Of a stretch of 64,000 bases of DNA, positions 36,631 through 47,700 are shown in pieces; the stretch's first letter is position 1; each line of letters begins with the position of its first letter. A program made the position numbers and the translations under genes. Origin of the DNA: Hymenobacter montanus (GTDB lineage: Bacteria; Bacteroidota; Bacteroidia; Cytophagales; Hymenobacteraceae); assembly GCF_014699115.1 (NCBI RefSeq), contig NZ_JACXAD010000017.1, forward strand, positions 62,001-126,000, in the 5' to 3' direction. The notes beneath the pieces were generated by a model. It saw nothing but the letters and a program-made list of their open reading frames with translations. It ran no database searches and was not told the origin of the DNA.

Positions 36631-39416
36631 CCAGATTACTCCTAGTAGCAGGCATCGTATTGACTCTTGTGAGGGCCGGTTTTGCCCAGGCCCCCCTCAC
36701 TGCTGACAGCCCCGAGTACGAACGGGCCAAGGCAGAGGGCCGGTTGCCAGCCACCGTGCAAGCGCCGGTGCTGACCAACTACCCCGTACCAGCCAGCCTT
36801 TTGCGAGTGGCTGCCGGGCAATCCCTTGCCAATAGGCCGGCTCCCCCGCCCCCCCCGCCCCCGCCCCCGTGCTTCATCGAAAATCCGGTCGGCGATCGTT
36901 CTTTTAGACCCTTGATCGTCTATGGTAGAGACCGCAACGACGATGGTTCCTCGGAGGCGATCCAGCTGCCTTTCACGTTTACGTTTTATGGAGACTCTTA
37001 TAGAGAGATCTATGTGAACAACAACGGAAACATATCTTTCGGAAGGCCATACGACACATATTCCTCCTCCGGGTTTCCCTCCACATACCCCATGGTAGCC
37101 CCCTTCTGGGCCGATGTGGATACTCGCAATTCCGACAGTGGACTCGTCTACTACAAGGTGGAAGCCACCCGCGTAACCGTTATCTGGGACCACGTAGGAT
37201 ATTTTGGAATGCAGGCTGACCTACGTAACACGTTCAAGCTCGTGATCACGAATGGTTCGGACCCTTTAGTTGGGGTGGGCAACAACGTGGGCTTTTACTA
37301 CGGGGATATGCAGTGGACGACCGGTAGTGCTTCCGGCGGCAAGAATGGATTTGGAGGTACCCCCGCCACGGTGGGGGCCAATACGGGAAGAGACGACTGC
37401 TTCTTCTTCCAACTGGGCCGGTTCAACCAGCCCGGCGCGGATGCTACTAACCTACAGACCGGGGCTGGCGTCGACTTCTTGGACAACCGGTGTTTTTTCT
37501 TCGACGTGTCCACCTTGGATAGACTAGCCCTGGACTTTACTTCCCAGCAGAACGGGTGCACCACCACCACCGCCGCCACCTTTTCTCCTGGCCTGAGCAA
37601 TCCCCAGAATTGCCAGATCATGTCCTACGAGTGGTCGTTTGGGGATGGGGGAAGTGCAACCGAGTCCAATCCCATCCATACCTATACCCGACCGGGCACT
37701 TACCCGGTTAGTCTCACGGTCAGGTACAAATGCAGCGCCTGTAGAGAGACCAGTATCAGCCAAACCAAGTCGATCACGATCCTTCCGAATGTCACTCCAG
37801 CCCTGGACTTTACCTACCGGAAGTATGTATGCGCCACCATCTTTTCTCCTGCCCTGAGCAATCCCCAAAATTGCCAGGTTACGTCTTACAACTGGTCGTT
37901 CGGGGATGGGGGGAGTTCAAACGAGGCTGATCCCATGCATGCCTATGCCCAGCCAGGTACTTACCCGGTTCGTCTCACGGTCAGTTACAAATGCGGCGCC
38001 TGTGACGCGACCAACATCAGCCAAACCAAGTCGGTCACGATCCTCCCGGACGTCAATCCGGTCAAGGACACCGTGCTGACCGTGCTCACGCAGGAACAGG
38101 AACAGGTGCTGCAGACGACCGCTTCCACGTTTTCGGATGTCTGGCCCCTGGCCTACGACAACAAGGAACTGGGGGCGCGCAACAGCTACCTCAATGGCGC
38201 CAAGGGCGTATGGCGGAACGAAGGAACCTATGTCTACCAGGTGGACCGCCAGGCCTCGGCTCCGGTCAAGACCGCCACCGACGGCACCTTCACTGCGGAA
38301 CAGTTCAACTGGCCGCAAGCGGAATTAAATGCCATCCCGCACTGGATCAAGGCCGAATCCAAGACTCTCTACAGTCCCTCCGGCTACGAGCTGGAGAACC
38401 GGGACGCGCTGGGGGTGTATTCGGCGGCCTTATACGATTACGGCGGCCACCTGCCCTCGGCCAACGGGGTAAACACCCGGCACGCGGAAATGGCCTTCAC
38501 CAGTTTTGAGCACCTGGATGGAAACCCCACCGGCAACTGGGTGTTCGGGACCCGGCCTTTGTCACAATATTCCACGTATCCCGTCAACATCGGCGTGGGC
38601 CAGTCAGTGTTGGTGGAGGCCCGCCTCAGCGAGTTGGAAGGAGTCACGAAAGTGGATGTTCAGGCCCGGGCCTTCGGCCTGTTTTTCCCAGTGACTAACT
38701 ACCAGGAGGACGTAGACGTGGTCTGCAAGCAGGCGCATCCTACCAAGCCCGCCTTTTCGCTGCTGGTGCTCAAACGCGCGCCCTTCGGCGGAGTATGGTT
38801 CGGAAACCTGCGGGTGAGAAACCAAGTCAACCCCGGCGTGGAGCCCGATGTGGATACGACCTATGCCCACGCGGGGCGAAGCAGCCTGCGAATCACGACC
38901 ATAAAAACTTTCCAGCAGCCCCAGCTCCAGTTGGAAACCGGTAAGTCTTACCTGCTTTCGGCCTGGGTATCGGTCAAGAATTCGCAAGTACAGACCCCCA
39001 AGCTGGCTGACGACCTGGGCGTGTCCCTGACGTTCAAGAATGCGCAGGGCACGTTGCTGGCTAATCGCTCGGTGCTCTTCGAGCCGGCCGGTCCGGTGAT
39101 TGAAGGATGGCAGCAGGTGCGGGGCGTATTCACCTGCCCGGACAAGGATGCCAAATTGGAGGTGACCTTCCGCCCGGGCAGTACCGGTACCGCCTGGTAC
39201 GACGACCTGCGCCTGCATCCGGAGAAAGGCAACATGAAGAGCTACGTCTATCAGCTGAACGACTACCGGCTGCGCGCCATCCTCGACGAGGAGAATTTCG
39301 CTTCCTTCTTCTATTACGATGCCCAAGGCAACCTCTACCTGACCAAAAAGGAAACCGAGGAGGGCATCAAGACCCTCACGGAAAACGTGAACTACCTCAA
39401 GGGCAATGGCAACTAA
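36627..39416 (+). CDS. NIDO-like plus double PKD surface protein (929 aa)
   Basis: Signal peptide 1-20. Residues 70-82 contain a run of prolines encoded by C-rich DNA. Residues about 95-300 look like a nidogen (NIDO) domain: IYVNNNGNISFG and APFWADVDTR are typical. Two PKD domains follow (about 300-388 and 392-480) that are nearly copies of each other (SNPQNCQ, YxWSFGDGGS, YPVxLTVxYKC), each with extra cysteines. Residues about 490-929 include a probable carbohydrate-binding-like sandwich (around 730-870) and end with YYDAQGNLYLTKKETEEG, an Rhs-like YD strand. Likely an adhesive or ligand-binding part of the toxin assembly. ATGA overlap upstream. Confidence 0.87.
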   Translation: MTRLLLVAGIVLTLVRAGFAQAPLTADSPEYERAKAEGRLPATVQAPVLTNYPVPASLLRVAAGQSLANRPAPPPPPPPPPCFIENPVGDRSFRPLIVYGRDRNDDGSSEAIQLPFTFTFYGDSYREIYVNNNGNISFGRPYDTYSSSGFPSTYPMVAPFWADVDTRNSDSGLVYYKVEATRVTVIWDHVGYFGMQADLRNTFKLVITNGSDPLVGVGNNVGFYYGDMQWTTGSASGGKNGFGGTPATVGANTGRDDCFFFQLGRFNQPGADATNLQTGAGVDFLDNRCFFFDVSTLDRLALDFTSQQNGCTTTTAATFSPGLSNPQNCQIMSYEWSFGDGGSATESNPIHTYTRPGTYPVSLTVRYKCSACRETSISQTKSITILPNVTPALDFTYRKYVCATIFSPALSNPQNCQVTSYNWSFGDGGSSNEADPMHAYAQPGTYPVRLTVSYKCGACDATNISQTKSVTILPDVNPVKDTVLTVLTQEQEQVLQTTASTFSDVWPLAYDNKELGARNSYLNGAKGVWRNEGTYVYQVDRQASAPVKTATDGTFTAEQFNWPQAELNAIPHWIKAESKTLYSPSGYELENRDALGVYSAALYDYGGHLPSANGVNTRHAEMAFTSFEHLDGNPTGNWVFGTRPLSQYSTYPVNIGVGQSVLVEARLSELEGVTKVDVQARAFGLFFPVTNYQEDVDVVCKQAHPTKPAFSLLVLKRAPFGGVWFGNLRVRNQVNPGVEPDVDTTYAHAGRSSLRITTIKTFQQPQLQLETGKSYLLSAWVSVKNSQVQTPKLADDLGVSLTFKNAQGTLLANRSVLFEPAGPVIEGWQQVRGVFTCPDKDAKLEVTFRPGSTGTAWYDDLRLHPEKGNMKSYVYQLNDYRLRAILDEENFASFFYYDAQGNLYLTKKETEEGIKTLTENVNYLKGNGN

Positions 39417-40110
39417 CCCAACCCCCCGGATGCGAGCCCGATTCTTGATGACCGTGGCCCTGGTGCTGTGGGCCGGCACATCGCTGAGGGCCCAGGATCT
39501 CAAGCAGGCCGTCACCCGCATGCAAAAGCTCTACTCGCAGAGCAACCGGCTGCACGTCGTAATGCGGATTGAGGCTTTTGAAAAAGAAACCGCCACTACC
39601 CCCTACTACCAGGAGCAGGCGGACATCAAGCGGGAGGGCGCCAATTATTGGTACCTTTTCGGGACTACCGAAATGCTGCTCAACGCCCGGTTCATCGTGA
39701 TGGTGGACAAGTCGGCCCGCGAGATGATGTTCAACACCCGGAAACCCGGCGCCGGCCCGTCCTTTCAGGCCGCCAAAGCCCCGAATCTGGACAGCCTCTT
39801 CCGTTTTTACGAGGATCCGCAGTACCTGGGCCGGAAAGGCCACACGGATCACTACCGGGTCGTGCAAAAGAAAGGCCCCGTGGACCGCATCGACTTGTTG
39901 ATTGACGGCGGAACCGGCTTCCTGTCGGAAATCCGGTATCGGTACCGGCAAGGTCCGCTGGTAGCCATCCATTTCCTCACGTTCGATCCCCAGCCCCGGT
40001 TCGGGCCGGACGTGTTCGCGGAAGCGCGCTACATCACGCGTTCGGGTGGCACCGTCCAGCCGGCCGTTAGCTTCAAGCATTACCACCTCAGCCAATCTGA
40101 GGGACTTTGA
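39406..40110 (+). CDS. Secreted protein of the toxin operon (234 aa)
   Basis: The frame opens at 39406, 11 bp inside the previous gene. A second ATG at 39430 gives MRARFLMTVALVLWAGTSLRAQ, an equally good signal peptide. The mature part is a single alpha/beta domain with long antiparallel strands (LHVVMRIEAFEKE, RFIVMVDKSAREMMFN, PLVAIHFLTFDPQ), reminiscent of LolA-like half-barrels, though I cannot confirm this. There are no cysteines or catalytic motifs. Strong overlap with the upstream gene suggests it is needed in proportion to the NIDO/PKD protein. Confidence 0.82.
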   Translation: MATNPTPRMRARFLMTVALVLWAGTSLRAQDLKQAVTRMQKLYSQSNRLHVVMRIEAFEKETATTPYYQEQADIKREGANYWYLFGTTEMLLNARFIVMVDKSAREMMFNTRKPGAGPSFQAAKAPNLDSLFRFYEDPQYLGRKGHTDHYRVVQKKGPVDRIDLLIDGGTGFLSEIRYRYRQGPLVAIHFLTFDPQPRFGPDVFAEARYITRSGGTVQPAVSFKHYHLSQSEGL

Positions 40111-40191
40111 AAAGGTTTGCGACTCTTTAAATGGAGATGCCAATCAGTTAAAATCTTCTCTAGCTATTTCAACTTTCAACACCGCAGTTTC

Positions 40192-41700
40192 ATGAAAAAG
40201 CATCTCCTCTTTCCTATCCTGTTTTTCCTAGCTAGGGAAAGTAATGCCCAGGTGGTTCCGGGTTTGTCTCAGTGGACCACTACGGGTACAAACATCTATT
40301 ACAACACTGGCAACGTGGGCATTGGTACGTCTAGGCCGATGTTCAGACTGCACGTGGATGGCGGGAGTATTGGGGGCACCTATGCCTTGACCCCCGCTTA
40401 TACTGACTGGTCCGCGTACGGGGTAGGGGATGGCGGAGCCGCCATTTACAATGACAACGGAGTTCATAAAGAGCTGATTATCGCGGGTAACCGTTCCGCG
40501 GGGGGCCTCCGGGAGGTGGGTATCTGGGATAACTTAACGGTGCATAGCAATTCAATTGTGGCGGGCAGCATGGGTATTGGCATCAGCACGAATACGCCAA
40601 CCGGAAGGCTGCAAGTGAACGGGAGACTGGTGATCGACAACGTGGGTTCGGGCGGTCCTATGGGATCAGGATCACTGCTTTCCTTTTCCTCCTCGGGGGG
40701 AGCGGATGTGACGGCCATTCAGGAAAACAATGGGTTGAACCTGAACGGTTCGGCGACCGCCCCGGTCAAAATTTCCAATGCTAGCCTACTAGTAGGCTAC
40801 GTTTCCGGTGGAAGCAATTACGGGCAAGGAAACCTGCTGGCGGCAGGCAATGTAGGTATCGGTACCCCGAACCCTCACGCCCAACTGCAACTGGGCAACA
40901 CCACAGGAAACCGAAAACTAGTGTTGCTCGAGGATGCCGACAATGACCACCAGTTCTACGGGTTGGGAGTCCTAAAGGCTAGGCCTACTTCCACTTTCCG
41001 CTTCCAGATTCCCAGCAGTACCAACGCCTACCGGTTTTTCCGGGGCAACGACGCTGCTAGTTCAACCGAATTGTTTACCATCCTGGGCAACGGTAACGTG
41101 GGCGTAGGCACCGACGCGCCGGCTTACCCCTTGCAGGTGGCGGGTAAAATCGGCGCCAACGGACTGTTCATCGATTCCGCCACCCCGGCCATCAATACCC
41201 CCGAGACGGCTCAGTATTTGCACATCTACAACCGGTTGAATGCTAACGGGTTGAAGGCGGGCGGGATCCTGGTCTCGGATGACTACAGCTACGCGGATCC
41301 TGGCAAGAACGACCTGATCATTAAAGGCAAGGTGGCTATCGGAACTCCCCTGGCTTCCAACCCCAACAATTACACGTTAGCCGTCAACGGGCAAATCGGG
41401 GCTAAGGACGTGCGGGTGGAATCCACCAGCGCCACCTGGCCGGACTACGTCTTCGAACCCACCTACGAGCTTCCCTCGCTGAAGGAGGTGGATGGCTACC
41501 TGAAAGCCAACAAGCACCTGAAGGAGCTGCCTTCGGCCAGGGAAGTGACCGAAAACGGCCACAGCCTGGGGCAGATGGACGCCCTGCTGTTGAAAAAGAT
41601 CGAGGAGCTGACCCTCTATATGATTAACCAGGACCACAAGCTGGAAGCCCAGCAGCAGGAAATCGAAACCCTGAAAAAGCGGCTGCAAGATCGCAAATAA
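40192..41700 (+). CDS. Tail-fibre-like exported protein (502 aa)
   Basis: Start at 40192, where MKKHLLFPILFFLARESNAQ is a signal peptide; the 25 residues before it in the longer frame are unlikely to be translated. The body contains repeated VGIGTxxPxxxLxVxG motifs typical of phage-tail-like and Bacteroidetes surface fibres (around residues 38-55, 140-155, 220-235 and 300-315). The C-terminus (about 415-502) has the conserved FEPTYELPSLKEVDGYLKAN region and a terminal coiled coil (LEAQQQEIETLKKRL), which probably drives trimerisation. No S74 active-site motif is present. It may be the fibre or spike presenting the Rhs protein encoded 51 bp downstream. Confidence 0.87.
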   Translation: MKKHLLFPILFFLARESNAQVVPGLSQWTTTGTNIYYNTGNVGIGTSRPMFRLHVDGGSIGGTYALTPAYTDWSAYGVGDGGAAIYNDNGVHKELIIAGNRSAGGLREVGIWDNLTVHSNSIVAGSMGIGISTNTPTGRLQVNGRLVIDNVGSGGPMGSGSLLSFSSSGGADVTAIQENNGLNLNGSATAPVKISNASLLVGYVSGGSNYGQGNLLAAGNVGIGTPNPHAQLQLGNTTGNRKLVLLEDADNDHQFYGLGVLKARPTSTFRFQIPSSTNAYRFFRGNDAASSTELFTILGNGNVGVGTDAPAYPLQVAGKIGANGLFIDSATPAINTPETAQYLHIYNRLNANGLKAGGILVSDDYSYADPGKNDLIIKGKVAIGTPLASNPNNYTLAVNGQIGAKDVRVESTSATWPDYVFEPTYELPSLKEVDGYLKANKHLKELPSAREVTENGHSLGQMDALLLKKIEELTLYMINQDHKLEAQQQEIETLKKRLQDRK

Positions 41701-41751
41701 GCCTCCCGTAAGCCCTTTCCTTCAGTAAGCTCTTCCCTTTATCCAACGCCC

Positions 41752-44700
41752 ATGAAACGTTCGGCGGTGAAACACCTGTTTGCCCTGGGTCGCATTGCTT
41801 TTGCCCTCCTTCTCGGCTTTTTGCAGTACTCAGTCGGGCACGCCCAATCGGTGACCCGGATACCCCCGGCCATTCGGGTGAGCCGGGAGGGCCGCCTGCC
41901 CCTGCCGGACGTCGAACGCCAGTTCCTGTTCAGCGACTTGTCCGCGGGGATCCAGAAGAACGTATTTCCGGGTCCACGCTGCCTGAGCGGACGCTACTAC
42001 GTGGGCGTACAACTCCTCTACGACCTGGGCGACCGCAACACCACCCAGCCCTGGACGGCGGATCTGGAGGTCAGTTTCTTGCGTGGCTCGGAGGTGCTTT
42101 GGACTAAGCCGCTGCGCGTGGACATGGGCACCCAGACCTTCATTACCACCGTATTTCACGATACGCTGGTTTCCTGCGACGGCAACTATTACGTGGCCAT
42201 CAAAACCAAAACCGCGAGCACCGAGACGCCCCAGCAGAACATTTCACTCAAGGTGCTCCTCTTCAAACACCTGGAGGAGGCGTTCAATCCGTCGACGGCC
42301 ATCACGTTGAACACTTCCTTGGCCAATGGCTATGCCAGCGTCCAATGGAACCATCCCGGGACGGCCACGGCCTCCTACGACCTGGAATGGGTGTTCATTG
42401 AGGATCATGAACCCTTTGCGGGAGCAACGGCCGACGCGGCGTTCGCCTACAAGGAGCCCGTTCGCATTTCCACGGCCAACCGTTATTACCAGCACGCCCT
42501 GGTGTATCCCAAAGGCCGGCTGTGGTACCGGACCCGGGCCGTGGGCTATAATCCGGCGTATCCCACGCACCGGATTCCCGGCCAATGGTTCTACAGCGGT
42601 AACGCGGGAATCGCCGTCAACAACACCCAAGCGGATAAGACCTGGCAGCGGCAAACCGCGTTCACCGAAAATGGGGAGTACAAGCACGGGGTTTCGTACC
42701 TGGATGGCAGTCTGCGAACTCGCCAGCAACTGACCAACCTGAGCTCCGAGCGACGGACCCTGGTGGGGGAGAGCCTCTACGATTACGAAGGCCGGAAATC
42801 GGTGGAGGTGATGGCCGTACCGGCCGGGGACAGTGCGCTTACCTACCATGCCAATTTCCACGCCTTCTCCCCGCTTCTCCCGGCCGTAGCTGACCACACG
42901 GGCGCTGGCCGTCAGAAGTTCAACTATGACAATTACCGGCTGGAGAACAGCCCGATGTCCAGCCAGGTCGGAGCCGCGCAATACTACTCCCCGCTGAATC
43001 CTTTCACCAGCATCCACCGGAACTACACGCCCCAGGCTAACGGCTACGTCTACAGCCAGACGGAATACCTCAACGACGCCACCGGGCGGGTAAGCCGGCA
43101 GGGCGGGGTGGGCCAACGCTTCCGCATCGACAGCCTCCACGCCAGCCGCCAGTTCTACGGCACGGCGGTGACCGAGGAACTGGTTCGCCTGTTCGGCTCC
43201 AACGTCGGCGCGGCCAGCCATTATCGCAAAAACCTGGCCGTGGACGCCAACGGCCAGGTGTCGGTGACTTACCAGGACCAGGAAGGGCGCACCATCGCCA
43301 CGGCTCTGGCCGGGGAGAAACCCGACAACGTGCAGGCCCTACCGAGCTATACGGCGCTGAGCCTCGCACCCATCACGGTCAATGCAGGCACCCGCAACGC
43401 CATCCAGGATGGCGTGAGCACGACCGTTCACACCCTGCTCAACACCAGTCCGAATACCGGGTACACCTTCCAATACGACCTGTCGGCCTACGCGGCATCC
43501 CTGGAGCAGCTGGGCTGCCAGACCTGCGCCTTCGATCTGAAAATCACGCTGACGGATCCGGAAGGTTTCCCCGTGAAGATCAGCCAGGCCATCGGCAACG
43601 AATCCACCAGCGAATACAGCTATGAGCGGCGGAATATTTCGGCGGCCAGCTGCGCCAGTCCGACGCCCCTTAACGCGGCTTTCACCTTGTCGCTGCCCGA
43701 CATTGGCAACTATACCGTGGTGAAAACGCTTACGCCGCACGAGTTGTCGTTCGAGCAGCTTTCCACCCTGGTGCTAGCCAATCCTTCGGTTCAGCAGCAG
43801 ATCCAGCAGATCCGCGACAGCTACGTGGTGCAACCCGACAACTGCGCGATCTGTACCGAGTCCTGCCCGGAGGCGGAAAGCGTTATTGAGACCACGATAC
43901 AGGAGGTGGCCACCCGCAACTGTGACAACATCTACCAGCAGATCGTAGCCTATTACCAGGGGAAGTACGGAGAAGCGGGGGAGGAACCCTACCAGGTGCC
44001 CCTCGACAGCATTAGGGCCCATCCCGCCTATTGCGAATACCTGCTCTGCGACAAGAACCAGCCGAGCGATGTATTCGAGATGCAGTTGGCGCGGGTGGAT
44101 ACCTGGGAGACGGCCGTCAGCAAAGGCTACCACCGGACCCTGGACCTGGATCCGTTTTTCAATAACCCGGCCCTGAGTGGAGCTGACTACAAAGCCAGCG
44201 CGGCGGCCAAGCTCAACGACGTGTTTGTGGCCACCCTACCTGTTGATTCGAACAATGACGGCACGCCCGACGACAGCAGGACCTACCGGGGACCCATTAC
44301 GGAGGTGATCGATCCGGCCAACACCGCCTTCTACATCGACGAGCAGGGGAAACCCAATCCGGCCGGCAAGCACTTGCTGTACCTGGACCTGATGGGCCGC
44401 CGCTCCCAGCTGAGCCCGGCCGCGTACAGTGCCCAACTCAGCCAGCAGCGTTGGACCCTCTACAAGAGCTTCTACCTGGAGGCCAAACGGAAAACCAAGC
44501 TGGAAATTCCCGAATACAACAACTGCCCGGGTGCGAAAGCCTCGCTGCAGTTGATGGATGGGCTGCCCCAGACGTCGGATGGCATTACCACCTACGGGGA
44601 GACCAACGGAGCCACGGGCCCGGTCAGCGTCCCGCAGCTGCAGATGAGCATCGCCGCCATCCAAAACAAGTGCGCCCACAAGTTGAGTGCGGCCGACAGC

Positions 44701-47700
44701 ATAGCGGTGGCGGGCCATTTGCAAACGTATTTCAACGGCAACCCCAAAAATTTCTTCCGGGTTATTCTCATTGAAGACCTGGCTACCAACCCCTCGCTGG
44801 TGGCCATCGAGGCGATTTTGCAGCGTAGTGGCTGCAGCTTGAATGGGGTGGCGGTGGCCAACCCGATTTCCTGCGTCCGCGATACGACCCTGTACCTGCC
44901 CCTGCCCACGACCACCCCGATTTCTCCGAACCCGTCCACTGGCAATCCCTCGCCTACGCCCACGATTATCCCACCTCCTCCTTCCACCATCGAACAGGAG
45001 CGCCAGGCACTCCTGGCCCTATACAATGCGACCGGCGGCCCTCGCTGGATCAATAAGAAAGGCTGGCAAACTGGTAGTTTGGATTCGCTGCTAGCCGGCC
45101 AGTGGTCGGGCGTAACGGTCTCGATGGTCAGGGTTAATGGGGTCGACCAACCACACGTTACCCGCATTAGCTTCTCCAACAACCGCCTGAACGGCTCCCT
45201 TCCTGCTGCCCTGATCAACCTGACGTATCTGAATAGCCTGTCTATCAGCCTTAACCCTAACCTGACCGGGCCAATTCCGGCCGAGATTGGAGGGTTGCCG
45301 AACTTGAGCCAACTCATTCTGAACAATAACCGCCTAACGGGCCCGATTCCGCGAACCATTGGCTTATTACAGAATTTAACCTATCTCCAGTTGAGCGCCA
45401 ATCAACTAACCGGGTCCATTCCAACCGAAATCGGAGCGTTGAGTAAATTGATTCGCTTGTATTTAATGAACAATGCGCTGACGGGTTCCATCCCTACGAG
45501 CTTTGGTAATCTTAAACAGGTCTATATCCTTCAGCTATCCGATAATTTCCTGTCGGGACCAATTCCCGCGGAAATAGGCGGGATGACCAGCCTGCAGATG
45601 CTGGCGCTGTCCAATAACAAGTATCTGACGGGTGTCCTTCCCACGAGTATTTGCACCATTCCCACTCTGTCGGATCTAGCCATTATGGATAATCAGTTCA
45701 CTTTTGAACACTTACTATATACTATCCAGCATAAACTACCCGGAACGAGTTTTTCTTATAATAGGCAGGATTCGGTGGACCTGCGCCTGCGCATCACCGT
45801 GCCCGTGGGGCGTACCCTCACGTTCACGGCCGCGGTAGACCGCTCCACCACGCCCGCCAGCCTTTACCAGTGGTTCAAAGTGGCCAACGGCAGGACTACC
45901 GCCCTCCAGGCGAGCCCTTCCGCGACGGCTTTTACTTACACCACGCCCCCGCTGACGCTCGCCGATATCGGGACCCGGTATTATTATAAAATTACTAATC
46001 CGGGAGCCCGCACCCTGACGCTGGTCAGCCGGACGCGCACGCTCGTTGCCGGCTGGGTGGTTAATACTTGCCTGGCCTACGACCAGCATAATCCGTTCTC
46101 CGTCGTGCTCTCGTTGAACGATCTGGTGGCCCAATGCCAGGCCAACGCGGCCCAGGAGAACAGCATCCTCATCCAGTTGGCCATCGATAAACTGTTGGAG
46201 GGCTTGACCAGTACGGCCTACGCCGCCTACCGGACCAACTGCCTGAACCGGGTGAGTGAGGCCCTGCGCTACACCTACGCGTCGAAGGAACATCACTACA
46301 CGCTCTACTACTACGACCAGGCCGGCAACCTGGCGCAGACCGTGCCGCCCGAAGGCGTCAAGCCGCTGACCCCTGCCCGGGTGGCCAGTTTCCTGGCCGG
46401 CAACCGCACCGACCCGCCCCACCTGCTCCGGACCCGCTACCAGTACAACTCGCTCAACGCCTTAGTTGCCCAACACACGCCCGACGGCGGGGAGTCGCGG
46501 TCCTTCTACAACGAGAAGGGACAGCTGCGCCTCTCGCAGAACGCCGAGCAACGGAAGAACATCGAGCAATCGCCAATACTGGCGACCAAGCCAGCCCGTT
46601 CCTATTCCTACACCCGCTACGACGAGCAGGGCCGGGTTAGGGAGGTGGGCGAGCTGGCTACGGCCCAGCCGCTCGCGGCCCTGAAGGATTCGCTGGATTC
46701 CCCTTCCTTCCCCTCGGCGGGCCGGGGCGACTACCAACTGGCCGACCGCACCCTCACATACTACGACTTCCCTAAAAAATCCCTCCGGTCGGTCTTCGCC
46801 CAGCAATTCCTGCGCAGCCGGGTCTCCTGGACGGCCATGCTGGAGAAGGGGTTCTCCGACACCATCGCCACCTACTACAGCTACGACGTGCACGGCAACG
46901 TGCGGTCGTTGTTGCAGGCCCTGCCGGGCCTGGCCCCCAAGCGGACCGACTACCGCTACGACCTGGTGAGCGGCAAGGTCAACTACGTCTTCTACCAGTA
47001 TGGCCAGGCCGACGAGTTCACCCATCGCTACCAATACGATGCCGACAACCGGCTGACCTCGGTCTTCACTTCCAGCGACGGCTTTCTCTGGAACAAGGAG
47101 GCGAAATACCAGTACTACCTGCACGGCCCGCTGGCCCGGGTGGAGCTGGGCGAGTACCGGGTGCAGGGGCTGGACCACTACTATACCCTGCAGGGTTGGC
47201 TGAAAGGGGTGAACATGCCCTACGCCGGTGATGCGGGCCGGGATGGCAGCCCGGGCTCCTCGGTGGGTAATGACGCCTTTGCCTACTCCTTGGGCTACTA
47301 CCAGGGCGACTACCAGCCGCTGAACGCTTCGGTAGCCTTGTCCGACTCCCGCGATAAGCTTTGGCCCCGGCTCCGGCAGACGATGGGACACCAGGGCCTC
47401 TACAACGGCAACATCGCCTGGATGGTGACCGACCTGCCCAAGCTTGGCGAGCTGGCCAACAACCGCACCAAGGGAATGCAGGGCATGCTGTACCAGTATG
47501 ACCAGTTGAACCGGATCGTGCAAAGCCGCAGCCTGACGAGCTACCAGGCCGGCAGTGGCTTTGGGGCGCGCGCTTCGGGTTCTGCGGGCGCCTACGACGA
47601 GGACTACTCCTATGATGGCAATGGCAACCTGCTCACCCTCCAGCGGCGCGATGAAACGGCGGCGCTGCAGGACGATTTCCGGTACGCTTACTACCCCGGC

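Noticed and set aside
42244..43221. 325-aa minus-strand frame opposite the Rhs gene, and similar ones at 33436-34464 and 46462-47769
   Set aside because: Shadow frames of highly biased coding DNA; no start signals or recognisable domains.
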